In this document: positions 13,340-25,114 of the stretch, one piece after another
Layout: the number at the start of each line of letters is the position of its first letter
Position numbering within the stretch: the first letter of the stretch is position 1
Origin: Delphinapterus leucas
Lineage: Eukaryota; Chordata; Mammalia; Artiodactyla; Monodontidae
DNA length: 64,000 nucleotides
NCBI RefSeq assembly: GCF_002288925.2
Contig: NW_022098049.1
Coordinates: 7,455,991-7,519,990, forward strand
Direction of reading: 5' to 3'
The notes under the pieces: generated by a model
The model's database searches: none
Seen by the model: the letters and a program-made list of their open reading frames with translations, nothing else
Told to the model about the DNA's origin: nothing
Program-made: the position numbers and the translations under genes

Positions 13340-13625
13340 TTATTATCCCAGGTGGAGGGTAATTCAGACTAGTGGGCATGCACAAGGATGCTCATTATAG
13401 CACCATTTTTGATAGTGAAAATGGGAAACAAGAGAAACAATAGAAATCTAATAGGAGGAATGAAGAAATGATTACAGTTACGTTCATACTACAGAGTATT
13501 ATTACGTAGGAGTTTAAAAGAAGAAAACAACTACATATGTGCAGACCTACATAAACAGGTTTCTAAAGCACACTGTTGATTGAAAAAGCAAGCTGCTTTA
13601 AGATAATTCTGGTATCATCTAATTA
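13340..13625 (+). mobile_element. Old L1M 3' fragment
   Basis: It carries L1M-like wording: acaaggatgctcattatagc, gaaaatgggaaacaag, and later a diverged aaaaagcaagctgcttt. No tail or target duplication is visible. Confidence 0.6.
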
Positions 13626-13689
13626 TGTTAAAATTTCAGGCCTATAAAACAGCACTCTAAATTTTCTACAGGCATACACATATATGTAT

Positions 13690-13850
13690 AAACATATTTC
13701 CTTCGTTATCACCTGTCTCCCTGTTGAGAATGTAAGCTCTATAATGATAAGGACTTTCAATGTTATAGTTTCAATGTTATCATCCCAGTGTCTACAACAG
13801 GGCCTGGCATGTAGGACTCCCAGAAGATATCTGTTGAATGCATGGGAAGA
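13690..13850 (+). mobile_element. L2 LINE 3' end
   Basis: The phrases gagaatgtaagctctataat, gtctacaacagggcctggca and atatctgttgaatgcatgg are the L2 3'-terminal signature. A short internal repeat tttcaatgttat occurs twice. Confidence 0.75.
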
Positions 13851-14314
13851 ATGATGAGCAAAACTGACAGTGATCCCAGAAAAGTGTAGGAGAAATAGTT
13901 GCAATTTTAACAAACAAATTAAAACAAAATGAAAATCTACATGTCTTAGATAAAGCCAAGGAGCACACATCCACAATCAGAAAACAAGAAACTTTCTTTT
14001 AAAGGATGATAATTAGTAAAGCAAATAATCAAGATTCTACTTACTTACTGTGAAACAGAATCATTTGTTCAAGCAACAGAAAGACGGCAAGTGTGGAAGG
14101 ACCAGCGAGAAAAATGGCCCAAATGAGGCTGGAGAGAGAGGTGGGGAATGGCTTTGGGAACAGCCCAACGTGCTGTGTGGAGATGAACCGGAGAAGGGAC
14201 GAGTGAGTGACAGAGAGACGAGTTAGGAGGCCACCAAAATAGTCCAGGAGAGGTGACGGTATTCATCTGAGAGCAGGGCAGCAGAGGCGGCAAGTCATGT
14301 ATAACTTCTCGTTA

Positions 14315-15618
14315 TTGGGTTGGCCAAAAGGTTCGTTCGGTTTTTCCCATAAGATGGTTCTAGTAGCATAAGATGGCTCTAGTAGCACTTAGTTGTCTTT
14401 AACTTCATTGGAAACAGTTTTGTTAGATTGCATGTGACAAATGTCATATCAGCATGCATTTAAAAAAAGACTTATCAAAATTGGTGAATTTTTGTGTAGC
14501 CATTTTAATATTGAAGATGGAAGAAACAAAGCAACATTTTCGGCATATTATGCTTTGTTATTTCAAGAAAGGTAAAAATGCAACTGAAACGCAAAAAAAG
14601 ATCTGTGCAGTGTATGGAGAAGGTGCTGTGACTGATCGAACCTGTCAAAAGTGGTTTGTGAAGTTTCGTGCTGTAGATTTCTCGCTGGACGATGCTCCAC
14701 TGTCGGGTAGACCAGTTGAAGTTGACAGTGATCAAATCGAGACATTAATCGAGAACAATCAACATTATACCATATGGGAGATGGCTGACATACTCAAAAT
14801 ATCCGTATCAAGCCTTGAAAATCATTTGCACCAGCCTGGTTATGTGAATCACTTTGATGCTTGGGGTTCCACATAAGGTAAGTGAAAAAAACCTTCTTAA
14901 CCGTATTTCTACATGTGATTCTCTACTTAAATGTAATGAAAACATTCCGTTTTTAAAATAAATTGTGATGGACAATGAAAAGTGGATGCTGTACAATCGT
15001 GTGGAATGGAAGAAATCATGGGGCAAGCAAAATAAACCGCCGACACCCACACCAAAGGCTAGTCTTCATCCAAAGAAGGTTATGTTGTGTATATGGTGGG
15101 ACTGAAAGGGAGTCCTCTATCACGAGCTTCTTCCGGAAAACCAAACGATTAATTCCAACAACTACTGTTCCCAATCAGACCGACTGAAAGCAGCACTTGA
15201 TAAAAAGTGTTTGGAATTAGTCAACAGAAAATGCATAACCTTCCACCAGGATAACGCAAGACTGCATGTTTCTTTGATGACCAGGCAAAAACCGTTACAG
15301 CTGGGCTGGGAAGTTCTGATTCATCCTCTGTATTCACCAGACATTGCACCTTCGGATTTCAATTTATTTAGGTCTTTACAAAATTCTCTTAATGGAAAAA
15401 ACTTCAATCCCTGGAAGACTGTAAAAGGCATCAGGAACAGCTCTTTGCTCAAAAAGATACAAAGTTTGGGGAAGATGGAATTATAAAGTTGCCTGAAAAA
15501 TGGCAGAAGGTAGTGGAACAAAAGGGTGAATACGTTGTTTAATAAAGTTCTTGGTGAAAATGAAAAATGTGTCCTTTATTTTTACTTACAAACCAAAGGC
15601 ACTTTTTGGCCCACCCAA
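14315..15618 (+). mobile_element. Full-length, inactive mariner (Tc1/mariner, Mariner1_BT-like)
   Basis: The copy is 1,304 bp with matching ends: ttgggttggccaaaaggttc at the left, and a right end reading ctttttggcccacccaa. It is flanked by TA at 14313-14314 and 15619-15620, the duplicated target of mariner elements. The length equals a complete family member. It lies in an ASAP1 intron, opposite in sense to the gene. Similarity to the bovine mariner family is from memory of the terminal repeats. It is dead as a transposon because its transposase frame is broken. Confidence 0.93.
14508..15542 (+). pseudogene. Mariner transposase pseudogene
   Basis: The start region reads MEETKQHFRHIMLCYFKKGK, then a helix-turn-helix DNA-binding half containing R-T-C-Q-K-W-F-V-K-F and D-D-A-P-L-S-G-R-P, and stops early at about 14874. 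Later frames keep pieces of the catalytic domain: D-N-E-K-W near 14970, H-Q-D-N-A-R-L-H near 15250 and Y-S-P-D-I-A-P-S-D near 15345, which resemble the three acidic sites of the DD34D type. The first is normally G-D-E-K-W, so its Asp appears changed to Asn. The frame changes after 14874 and again near 15420. No intact protein can be made. Confidence 0.88.
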
Positions 15619-16063
15619 TAGAAACGGAAGAGCTTGTCGTCAGGCTGGCTGTGATGCAAGAGGAAAGAGCGGAGTCAAGGTTGACTCTCAAGGTTGGGGT
15701 CTGCGCGGCCAGGGGGGCATCTGGCAGAGAAAACCACAGTGGAGAAACCAGAGAGGTGGGCGAGCATGCAGTCAGCGAGCCGTGTGCTCAAGTTCCACTC
15801 AGTGCCTGCGTTCCTCAAATTGCACGTCACAAGTCGCAGGTGCCATTTAGGGACCACAGAACAACTACTGCTGCTTCTGAAGACAGCAGGTTACATCTCA
15901 GACTTACTGAGGAAAGCAGCATGCTAAAGGTCTGAAGCTGGTGCACTGGAAACCTTGTAAGTACGTTTCCCTATCTGAGAGGCTGGACAGGTTCCTAGGT
16001 TCCTAACACCCACCCGTAAGTATGCTAGGCACACACAGGACCCCAGGCCGGCTGTATACGTAC

Positions 16064-16164
16064 CCATCGCTTTTCTTCAGTAGGTACCCCTTCTTCTCAC
16101 TGCCATACTCCTTGTTGCCCTGGAGCTGGTGCATGCTGTATCCTCCTTGCCGGCTCTGGGAATC
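16064..16164 (-). CDS. ASAP1: ASAP1 coding exon: BAR-PH linker and PH domain strand 1
   Basis: This internal exon is 101 nt (33 codons plus 2 nt), phase 0 in and phase 2 out. The gene-sense acceptor is tttctag before GATTCCCAG and the donor is gtacgtat after GCGATGG. It reads DSQSRQGGYSMHQLQGNKEY and then GSEKKGYLLKKSDG. The first part is the polar linker after the BAR domain. K-K-G-Y-L-L-K-K-S is the first strand of the PH domain, with lysines of the phosphoinositide site. The final GG joins the G of the next exon to make glycine. The donor has C at intron position +4 (gtacgt rather than gtaagt), so it is weaker than its neighbours. ASAP1 is reported to vary by splicing near this linker, and nothing here shows which forms are used. 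Confidence 0.96.
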
Positions 16165-16269
16165 CTAGAAAGGAGAAACCACAGATTAGACAAATGCCGG
16201 AGACAGTTCTCAAATCCTTGATTCTATTCTGCCATGGAGGCTTTGCCTGTTGGTCTGGAGCTAAGAGAA

Positions 16270-16430
16270 CTGTGAACTTCTGAGAGCTGTCGGGTCCTCG
16301 TCCTTATTCTAGAGGCGGAAACTGGGCAGGCAAGCAACCGCCAGCGTCACAAGCAAGTTCGAGGCAGAGCTGAGGCCTGGGGTCGAGATCTCCTATTTCT
16401 AGTTCAGAAGCCAGCTCGACTTCAAACGAA
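16270..16430 (-). mobile_element. MIR-like SINE fragment
   Basis: The reverse MIR pattern: ggcggaaactgggcaggc, cgtcacaagcaagttcgagg, agagctgaggcctgggg. Confidence 0.5.
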
Positions 16431-18587
16431 CAGTGCAGCGACAGACTGGTCTATGACTCAAACCAGTCTACACTGGCAGCAGAGGTGAGCACAGGAAGGG
16501 CTGGAGGAACCGAAGCGGGCCACAAGACAAGCTCATGCATCCCGAGGGATCTTCTTCCAGGTACCCCTCCTCTGCCTCACATGTTCTGCTTAAATACCCC
16601 CAAAGAAAAGTACACCTCCTCTGTGAGGAACTAAGAATTGCTATAAAATTCTTGTTTTGTAACTTACTAGTGCTCTGCAAAAATATACCTATAACCATGC
16701 TTTTAATTTAAAAAGATGACTTTAAGGCAGGGAAAAGTGTATGGCGTGGTGACAGGGTGACAAAGGCTGACAGAACAACACGGACGCAAACAAGCTTGAT
16801 TTAACATCCACTGAGGCTCCCCCTCGTTTCTAAAGACTGCATGACCAGACGCAGCCATTACACTGTGGAAATGCAAGAAATAAACTAACAATGCCGAACT
16901 GTAGGACGAGAACACGGGGCTTTAGACACAGAGGTACGACAATACATTCTCACAGAAAGCATTGACTTACTCTCCTAGACTTCGATCAGGAAGGGCAAAA
17001 GCAAGAGAAAAAAAGGCAGAACAGTTGAAAATACAGTTAATTTCATTGACAGTCTTATTGTCTATAATTTAAGCACTTTTTGTAACACACAGAGAAAACA
17101 TCATTGTAAAGATAATTAATATCAGATTTCTCTCTCACACGCGCCCTTTAGAGTCATGATAAACTTTGGGTGATGGGACAATAAAATATCTTTATCAAGT
17201 TTCATTTCAGGTCATTTGAGAACAGAAAAAAAAGCTGATGGAAGAGCATGAGGTACACATTTCACCAGGATTGAAGGGCTGACAAACCTCAAAGTGTGTG
17301 TGTGTAAAGGGAATCAACACCTCAGTGAAACCCAGTTCATTACTCAGAAAATCTAAGAAGAGCAACAAATTGTAAGAAGATCCTTTCTTTTCCAAGTGAA
17401 GAGAATTTAATAAAAATATCCAGTTCATAAGCTGCAACTCGATGGTGAAGAGACAGAAAGCTGAAGCAGCCATTATTTACTGACGGCTTGTGCACGGCCC
17501 GCCTTCCAGGCCAGGATGGCCTCTTTCTGGCATTTAGGATCCTCTGGACCAAACAGCATGTGCTCGGTGAATGCATATTAATGTTAATAATAGCTGCAGG
17601 AAAATCTGCAGGACAGCGCACCTCGTTAGGGCTATTCTACACGTGATGAGTTCACTGTTCAAAAGCACGCCCCGAACACTCCCTAAAAACCAGGCTGGGT
17701 GAACATGCTGAGGACACTGGGACACAGCCCATCTCAGAGATGGAAGCTCCCCCTCGGAACCCACACCGTCCTGCTCTCTCGTGTAGGTGCAGCCGAGAGC
17801 TAAGCGCACGCTGTACCAGGCAAGTTGACTCAAATGAAAGAGGTTACAAACTCTATTCATTTTCTTAATCTGAGTAATTTCTTTGCCTTTAACTGGCCAG
17901 ATTCCCTCCAGCTGAAACATCTCATTGGACAAGTTTAATTACCTGGGGAGAAGTGGGGCGTAGGAATCTTGAAAAATTCCCCTCCATGTTTACTTTAAAC
18001 CAGGGTCCACAGCCTTGAACTCAGAGTAATTTGGCCCACTCTGCCCTCCCTGACAGGTACTTTCTGGATGGAACTATGACCAAGGACCTGTACCACACAC
18101 CAAGTAGGCAGAGATAGCCTGCCTCTACCAAGTGCCTCTAGTGACAGCCCTCAATACAATAGTAGTGACACATGGGGTTTTTTCAAGGAGGCAGCAATGT
18201 GGCCATAATACTAATAAAGAACAATCAGGATAGAAAACTAGATCAGGTGGTAGAGGCCTGAGCCGTGGGACAAAATAAGAGGCCAGGATAAATGAAATCC
18301 ACAGAGCTCCTGCTTTAACCCAATGAAATCACATGAAAATCACTTAACTATCAACCTGGAGTTAGGGATCTTTGCCATAGCTATACCTCTCCAGAACATT
18401 AAAGGCAAAATCTAAAATCTCCTTGATATCAATTCTCATTAAGTAAATTCTCTTCCTTGGAACGCTCTTCTTTGAACTAAACTTCCCTTTATCTGCCCAC
18501 ATAATTCTTATCTGTCTGAACGCTTTAAAAGTATGCACTTCTCATCTTAACTGGTTTGCTAACCTTTAAAATAAAAGCCTAAATTTT

Positions 18588-18645
18588 GGGGTTTTTTAAA
18601 AATAATTTTTACTGGAATATAGTCAATTTACAATGTTGAAAGCCT
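18588..18645 (-). mobile_element. Short L1 3'-tail fragment
   Basis: The wording tttttactggaatatagtc followed by aatttacaatgttg matches the end of the L1 3'UTR. Only about 55 bp is present. Confidence 0.55.
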
Positions 18646-19810
18646 AAGTTAAAAAAATACTTACCTTTTAAAAAAAATAAGGATTCAGATGCTGACAGCT
18701 TATGAAAACTATTATATTCTGTAAACTTACTACTAAGACATTCCTTACATGTATTTACTACTAGCCTAAATTAACTTTCAATTCTGAATAACAAACAGAT
18801 TGAGTAGACCTTGCTTTATATCAGACAAACGTGGTTTTAAAGGTGGATAAAGTGGCTGATGCCTAGGCTTTGACCTCAGAAGCCTATTCCACTAAACCAA
18901 GCAGGAAGAAGCAGTGATTCAGAGGTAGCATCAACAATCCTAAATTAACTAGTAATGAGTTTTATGGCCTAAGAAAGTCACACAAATGATTGTCTCTGTC
19001 CTTGGAGAAATGAGGGCTTAGCAGGGCACTCCAGATAAATGAAAAGAGGATTCTCTTTTTTTGAGACAATAAACCTTGGAGAATTGGTAACACTTAATAA
19101 GTAAACAAAATAAAACACAACTGAAGGAATGAAATAGGGTCTGAATCCTTTGAAAGCACAATAGAAATCAACGTGTACTGAGGAAACAGAAATGCAAACG
19201 CGAAACTCACTTCAGGTAAACAATTTAAAACTCAAATAGTGAACTTAAAACCTTGGCAAAAATCCATGATGTGAGCCAAGAGATGTAAACTATAGAATGA
19301 AACTACAGTATTATTTTTTAGTTCAATTTCCCATTCTCTATTAGCAGTACAAATTACTTTACTTTCTTATTAGAAAACCTTATTAACATATAAAATGCAT
19401 TATTAAGGAGTAAAACCTCAAATCTTTTAAAACTGCAAGCAATTAGCACCCTCATTGACTTAATGGGTTATAAATGTTTCTGGCATCCAATTTAAAACTA
19501 AACCTCTATTTATAGAAGCTTCAAATTTCTAAGGTAAGGTATGAATGGAGTGGGCAAAAATTTCCTTCTGTTTCATCTTACTAAACATTTATTGAGTAGT
19601 TCTGGGGTGCCAGGCAATGTACTGGATACCGTGAAAGGAGAGATGAGTAAAACACAGATACTTTGCAAACTATTATGAGCTACTGAGACTCAAATAAAAA
19701 GATGAAGGTTTTGGACTGATTTATGGATAGCACCATTAAAAATAAAATATTTTCAACCCTAAAAACAGTTTCTACTAAAAATCCAAAGATCCTACTTAGA
19801 GCTCAAATTC

Positions 19811-20090
19811 TTTTTTTTAAAATTTACTGCTTTTGTTTAATATAATTTAATTGTGCTTATATAATTTTTTTTTACATCTTTACTGGAGTATAATTGCTTT
19901 ACAACGGTGTGTTAGTTTCTGCTGTACGTGGGTACACAGCCCACATACCTCCCTGCCTGCCGATGCCTACTACACACCTCCCTGCCCACAGGTCAGCAGG
20001 CGCTCAGTGTCACAGGGCTACAGACCCCTCTCGCTGTACGAAGACCCAACGTGTACATAAAACTGGTTCTGGGGGGCAGGAGGGTAGAGG
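19811..20090 (-). mobile_element. LINE-1 3'-end insertion
   Basis: A T-rich start at 19811 and again near 19866 is followed by ctttactggagtataattgc and gtgttagtttctgctgta. This is the L1 3' end in reverse, with about 200 bp of body. The inner part around 19930-20040 is diverged, and no clear target duplication was seen. Confidence 0.7.
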
Positions 20091-20429
20091 GCTATAATCA
20101 CTCAGTCTAGAGAACCTTCAAGATTGCTTTAACATTCGTGTTGCTGGAGCAGGGCTTCCCATGTTTGAGGGGGTTTGCTTTGTTTTTGTCTTGGACTCAT
20201 GAACCCCTTTTGTAAATTTTAGGGATTTACAGATAGTTTGCAATTGTGAGATAATATGATGAGGAACTGACATACGAAAAATGCTGTATTTTGTGTGATT
20301 ATGACTAAATATTGCATTTAAATACTGCACTTAAATTGAATCCGTAATAAATTCGTAACATAAACAGGCAAATGTTTACCTTCTCCCATGCAACAAACGA
20401 TGCTCCCTATTTAATGTACCCTTCATATG

Positions 20430-20790
20430 AAGTCCATTCCCTTTAGTGTGCATCCAAGGTTCTCCACAATCCGGTCTGGGTTTTCACCTCAGAAGCGGCA
20501 TCTCTCACTCCTCCACCCACCCTGCCCCAGGCTGCTGTGGCCTGCTGAATGTGCCGGGCAGCTTCTCACTCCTGAGACTCTTTGTTTCCTCTCTTTCCCG
20601 GCACACCTCCTCCCAATCTCTGTCTTACAGCATCAATACCGCTTTAGGTCCGGCCACTTGTTCACATGGCTGACTCTCTCTATTACCTACTAGACAATGA
20701 GATCCTTGACGGAAGGGACTCAAGCTTAATGCCTAGAAGAGTTGCCAGCACACAGTAAGTATTCATTAGATGTTTGACCAAACAAATGAA
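20430..20790 (+). mobile_element. L2 LINE 3' fragment
   Basis: It runs from aggttctccacaatccggtc to gacaatgagatccttgacgg and ttcattagatgtttg, in consensus order of the L2 3' end. Confidence 0.7.
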
Positions 20791-21329
20791 CAGATGAGAT
20801 TAATAATTAAGCATTTGTATTGCATTCATCTAACACCTACCATGCACCGTATAACTCCATTTCAGCATCCAAAGACTATCTCAACCTTAACTTTCCTAAC
20901 TGTGGGGCAAAACCTCTATAGGAATCTGTATCAAAATATTTCTCTATTTCTCTGGCAAAATGAGACAGCCCCTTTTGGATGTCTGGAAAAACAGGGATGA
21001 TCTAAGAGGAACTGAGGTATGTACATCAACACCTGGGAGGGTGTTCTTCTGAAGCACACACCTTAAAGGCAGGATGGAAAACCTGGTCATGGAGTTGGGG
21101 GTGAGGGTTATCTTTTTTTATAAGGAGGGCACAGGAGCCCAAAGACCGTTCCTACTGTGTTTCGTACGACAGGTACGCACTGTGTCTTATGTCTCGTCTG
21201 CGCACCCACCCCCCTCCCCGGCAGGAAGTTCTCATTATGCTTGTTCTGCAGATCAGGAAACACAAAGGCTATCACAAGCAGCCCTGCTTACACGGTTAGC
21301 CCTGCTGGAAACACACACAGATCACCTAC

Positions 21330-21416
21330 TTCTTTCTGATCAAGTTGAAGGGAGGATTTTATTAAGTCTCGGAGTGCAGTCAGCTGTTTCTTTTCTTCAT
21401 CCTGGGTCTGTTTTAT
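21330..21416 (-). CDS. ASAP1: ASAP1 coding exon: end of BAR domain
   Basis: This internal exon is 87 nt, exactly 29 codons, phase 0 at both ends. The gene-sense acceptor is ctcatag before ATAAAACAG and the donor is gtaggt after AGAAAGAA. It reads IKQTQDEEKKQLTALRDLIK then SSLQLDQKE. This is the end of the last long BAR helix, with a heptad-like charged pattern, running into the linker. BAR domains form crescent dimers that sense or bend membranes, and in ASAP1 the BAR also restrains and orients the PH-ArfGAP part. Because both ends are phase 0, skipping would keep the frame and remove 29 residues of BAR or linker. The donor has G at position +4, less usual than gtaagt. Confidence 0.96.
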
Positions 21417-22594
21417 CTATGAGAGAAAAACAGTTCTTCTATCACTTATCTCTTATACATTTATGAGCAGACTTTAATTCATCCAAATGTATACTACTCA
21501 TCAAACAATTCAATTATACAGTCGATTTCCTTATTAAAGTCCTTCACACGGTCTCATTTTTGATATGAGAGGCACAATTTTCTCATCTTCTTAAAGTACC
21601 AGTGAGTTTTGAAATTAGTGAATAATGCAACATGCTTCCTTATTAAATAATACATCTGGGCTAGACAATTAGCTCTGAAGGACTATTTTAAACAAAGGTT
21701 AAGAAATAACATTGAGTTATTTGCTTCTGGTATTTCAAAGGGTGGCAGTGGAAATATCAATACCGTGATGTGACTGAATGGGACGGAAGACAATCCTAAG
21801 AATGACCAGAATCTCAAGAGCTAATGCATATATGAAAGTTTACATGAAGGGAAGGGATTGGTGCTGCCTTTCTTATTTATCACTTGGAACTTAACTGCAA
21901 CCTGAACCATGTTAACTTTTCAAAGAAAAATCAGAAAAGTTCTATTAGAATATAAGGTATCATGTGTAACTCTAAAACCTTATTTGAACACATGTATCAA
22001 TAGTTACACTCCTAAAATGTATACTTTTAATATTATTCACTGCCAAGCGGTTCACGAAGAACAAACTTGAGATTTCTCATATGCAATTAGTTTTTTTCTC
22101 AAAAAAGTTTTCCTCTTGATTTTCCTATTCTACAAGCAAAACCTAGACAGTAGGGGAAAAAAGGAGAGGAGATATAAAACCAACAAGCAAGCAAAAAAAA
22201 AATTCATAAACCTGCTTACTCAGAGACAGTCACTTAATTTTTTTCCTTCCAGGATAAAAATTTCCTGACCAAAGGGCACCCATATGTGATGCTACTGAAC
22301 CCAGCACGGAGAGCCATTCAGAACCAATGGCTATCCATCTACTCCCTGCCCTGCTCCACCTATGTCCCAGAAACTACTCTGGAATATCTGACAAGTGATG
22401 ATGTCTCTGAGTTAAACCAGAAAAACAAAACAAAACAAACCACAAAACAACATTTACTGGCCCTAGATTTATGCTGACACATCACTTCACCTTGTCTTCT
22501 TTTTTCTTTAATGCTCTTCTAATACAGATTTCAGATTTACTGATATTTATCTATAACAGCAAGCTAAAGTGCAGGTATTTTGTAAAGAACTTAC
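21417..22594 (-). other. ASAP1: ASAP1 intron (1,178 nt)
   Basis: The intron starts gtaagttc and ends catag in gene sense. It is AT-rich unique DNA with A-rich simple stretches near 22190 and 22420. I see no recognised gene or mobile element. Confidence 0.9.
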
Positions 22595-22670
22595 ATTATA
22601 TAAATCAGCAGCCAGTTTTTCAATGTACTGTTTCAATTTATCAGCTGTCTTCAAGCCATCTTGAAAGAAA
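22595..22670 (-). CDS. ASAP1: ASAP1 coding exon: BAR domain helix
   Basis: This internal exon is 76 nt, phase 2 in and phase 0 out. The gene-sense acceptor is tccattgtag before TTTCTTTCAAG and the donor is gtaagttc after TTATATAAT. The first T completes the asparagine codon begun by AA at the end of the exon at 33644-33729. The reading is FFQDGLKTADKLKQYIEKLA then ADLYN. It is amphipathic helix, part of the BAR coiled-coil bundle. The long 10.97-kb intron lies just upstream in the transcript. The match to the recalled ASAP1 protein is continuous across both junctions. Confidence 0.96.
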
Positions 22671-23189
22671 CTACAATGGAAAACATCAGAGATTTATCAG
22701 CAGTGTGAAAAGAGAAATGAACCATAATTACCTGAAAAATCTGAAAATTTTCATAGAGACGTATTTACTCTCTACCCATATATCTATACGAAACACTTAT
22801 AAAACTAATTTCAGTATTTTATAAAGATGTACCAATAAACAAACTACAGGCACAATTTGACATGTGCTAGCAGGTGTCACATGGACACTGCAGATAACAC
22901 CTACATCTCCAACCCACTGAGTCACACACAGAACAATTCTTCCTGGTTGTGCCATATTTGAATTTGAAAGAGACAGACACGTTTGCCAGTGGAATATCAT
23001 GAAGTCTGACTGGATACTAACGAGAGAAATAAAGGCCAGAGGACAGTCAGCAAGGGTTCTTCCAGTTTCCAAAAGATCCCTGGGTCCCTATACACTTGAA
23101 ACACAGGATGCTCAATCAGTGGTACGGACTACGGATTCGGAAAGTGCTCTCCCACCACACACGTTAAGAAGGGGGTGTCATCTCACCCT

Positions 23190-23390
23190 GAACTGGCAAC
23201 AAGCACTGACATCTGCTGAGCGACCATCACCTGACACCACATTTCATCTACACCCTCACAGCAACCCGAACGAGCGGGTAAGTACCTCAAGTCTCTCCTC
23301 CATCCCGAAGGAGGAGCTGAGGCCCAGAGCGAGGGCGGAACTTGCCCAAGCTGCTGACGCAACTATTAAGTGTCAGAAGTGGGATCAGGT
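23190..23390 (-). mobile_element. MIR SINE
   Basis: The reverse MIR: catttcatctacaccctcac, gaggagctgaggcccagagc, acttgcccaagctgc. Confidence 0.7.
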
Positions 23391-23959
23391 CCAGGTGCCG
23401 ACACCCCTGCTCTCACTACCAAGTGACGTGATTTCTTGTCTGAGCGCTTCCACTCAGGACCCCTGTTTGTGTCTGTGTTCAGAATGTCCTCCACCCTGCT
23501 GGAAGCTTCTTTAACCTCCGTGGCAGATTATTTCTTAATGCACGTTACCTGCGCTGCTCTCTCCCCAGGAAAGGAAGAGGTCCTTGAGGACGAGGACGGT
23601 CTCTCATCCCCACATCATAATGGGCCCAGCACAGAGCAGCAGATGCTCACTTAGAAGGTAAGAATGAAGCACGACTAAGAATTTTGAGGGCACATTTTGG
23701 GATCCTTGTATATCTTTCCAGCTTAATATGTACACTCAATGGTAACAATACATCCTTGTCAGAAGTGGCCTTCAAAGTGATTAGTGAAATTCTACAAGTT
23801 CCAAAGTTTTTTAAGGTTCACATCTTTAGCAGAGAACCCTTACTGAAATAAGGGTTTCATGTAATCAAGCTACATGTAAATTCTCATCTACGAACATTCA
23901 GGTTTTCATCACTGTCTTTAGGGATGAAAGTTGAACTTCTTGGTACAAAATTGAATAAC

Positions 23960-24260
23960 TTCTATGTTCTGGCCCCTGAATATCTTTCTGGTTTTTATCT
24001 CCTACCATTTTCCCCTTAAAAACTCTGGCCTCCTGCCATGCTCCATTATTTCCAGTTGCTCCCCCAGCCTTCGCATATGCTGTTCCCGTTGCCTGAAATG
24101 CCCTTCCCCACTATTACGTGCCTACCAAACTCTCTCATTCTATCCTGGCTCAGCTCAGCTGCTACCTCCCCAGGCGGCTTTCCCCAGCCTTTCTAGTCAA
24201 GGGGATGGCATCTTTGAGCACTTGCTTGTGCCCAGGCCTAAGTGGCAACCCTAGAGCAGC
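23960..24260 (+). mobile_element. L2 LINE fragment
   Basis: The phrases ttcgcatatgctgttcccg and cctgaaatgcccttcccc are the conserved L2 3' region. Confidence 0.75.
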
Positions 24261-24499
24261 TGACAATGCTCTGCACAAAGCAGACCATCCAAAAGCATTA
24301 ACCTGAACCAGCCTCTTCTACATCCAGGAAGGAGTGTCTGCCAAGGACACAGAAGTACGGCTAAAAAGCTAACCACAGCAAAACTAATTTTAATCTCTGA
24401 TACTGTACTTAATTTCTGGAGAAAGTGCTTGAAAGTAGAACACTTGATGGATGCTGTCAGGACTTCTTACAACAGGAAAAACAAGGGCATTGGGATGAG

Positions 24500-24690
24500 A
24501 TGATGATGGCCTAGGCTGCGGCTCTGGGACTTACCCTCTATGGGACGCTGGCAAGTCACTAAACTTCTACCCATGTTACTGGTATTAAATGGGATGAATA
24601 ATACAGATAAGACACACAAAATGACTCAGCAAGGTGCTGGGCAGTTAGGATGTGCTCAGCAAATGTTGCTTTTCTTCCCTGGAGCCGCAG
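24500..24690 (+). mobile_element. MIR SINE
   Basis: The forward MIR: acgctggcaagtcactaaac, ttaaatgggatgaataatac, aaggtgctgggcagttag. Confidence 0.65.
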
Positions 24691-24841
24691 AGGTTTACCA
24701 TGGAAGGAGTTACTTCTTTCTCAGAGGGATACAGGTTCTTCGAAGATATTTTTGTAAAGGTGTTTCATTTTCACTTTCAACATGAAGGGAATTCAATCAT
24801 CATGTTAAAAAAAAAAAAGTGAGTTTGAACGAGAATGCTCT

Positions 24842-25060
24842 AGATCTGTGTTTTCCAATACAGTGTTTTCCACTAGCCACATACAGCCAATTCGGTTAAA
24901 ATTAAGTAAATTTAAAATCCAGTTCATGAAGTCTCACCAGCCACATGTCAAGTGCTCAGGAGCTAAGTGTGGCTGGTGGGTACCATGTGAGACAACAAAG
25001 AATATCAACACTTCCGTCATTTCAGAAAGTTCTACTGGACAGTGCTGCTCGACATCAAGA
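24842..25060 (+). mobile_element. MER5-like non-autonomous hAT element
   Basis: It starts near gtgttttccaatacagtg, has two internal copies of agccacat and ends ctactggacagtgctgctc. Inverted ends and the phrases cactagccacat and caagtgctcaggagc are the MER5 hallmark. Confidence 0.75.
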
Positions 25061-25114
25061 ATAAGCAAACAGATCTGAACAGCATGCAAAGCATGTTATA
25101 AAACATACATTTGA

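Larger units (their letters stand above)
13198..16063 (-). other. ASAP1: ASAP1 intron (2,866 nt) within the PH domain, containing a mariner
   Basis: The intron starts gtacgtat and ends ccttag in gene sense. It holds an L1M-like 3' fragment (about 13340-13625), an L2 3' end (about 13690-13850) and a complete mariner copy (14315-15618). The rest, including 15620-16060, shows no recognised feature. Confidence 0.9.
16165..21329 (-). other. ASAP1: ASAP1 intron (5,165 nt) between BAR end and linker exon
   Basis: It lies between two matched exons and starts gtaggt and ends tttctag in gene sense. It contains a MIR-like piece (16270-16430), an L1 3' tail fragment (18588-18640), an L1 3'-end insertion (about 19811-20090) and an L2 (20430-20790). 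From 16440 to 18580 and from 18650 to 19800 I see only AT-leaning unique intronic DNA. A microexon of a few codons could hide here and could not be seen by eye. Confidence 0.88.

Noticed and set aside
22999..23514. 171-codon plus-strand open frame
   Set aside because: It overlaps a MIR, has no recognisable domain, and no splice or promoter context. Length alone is expected by chance in 64 kb.
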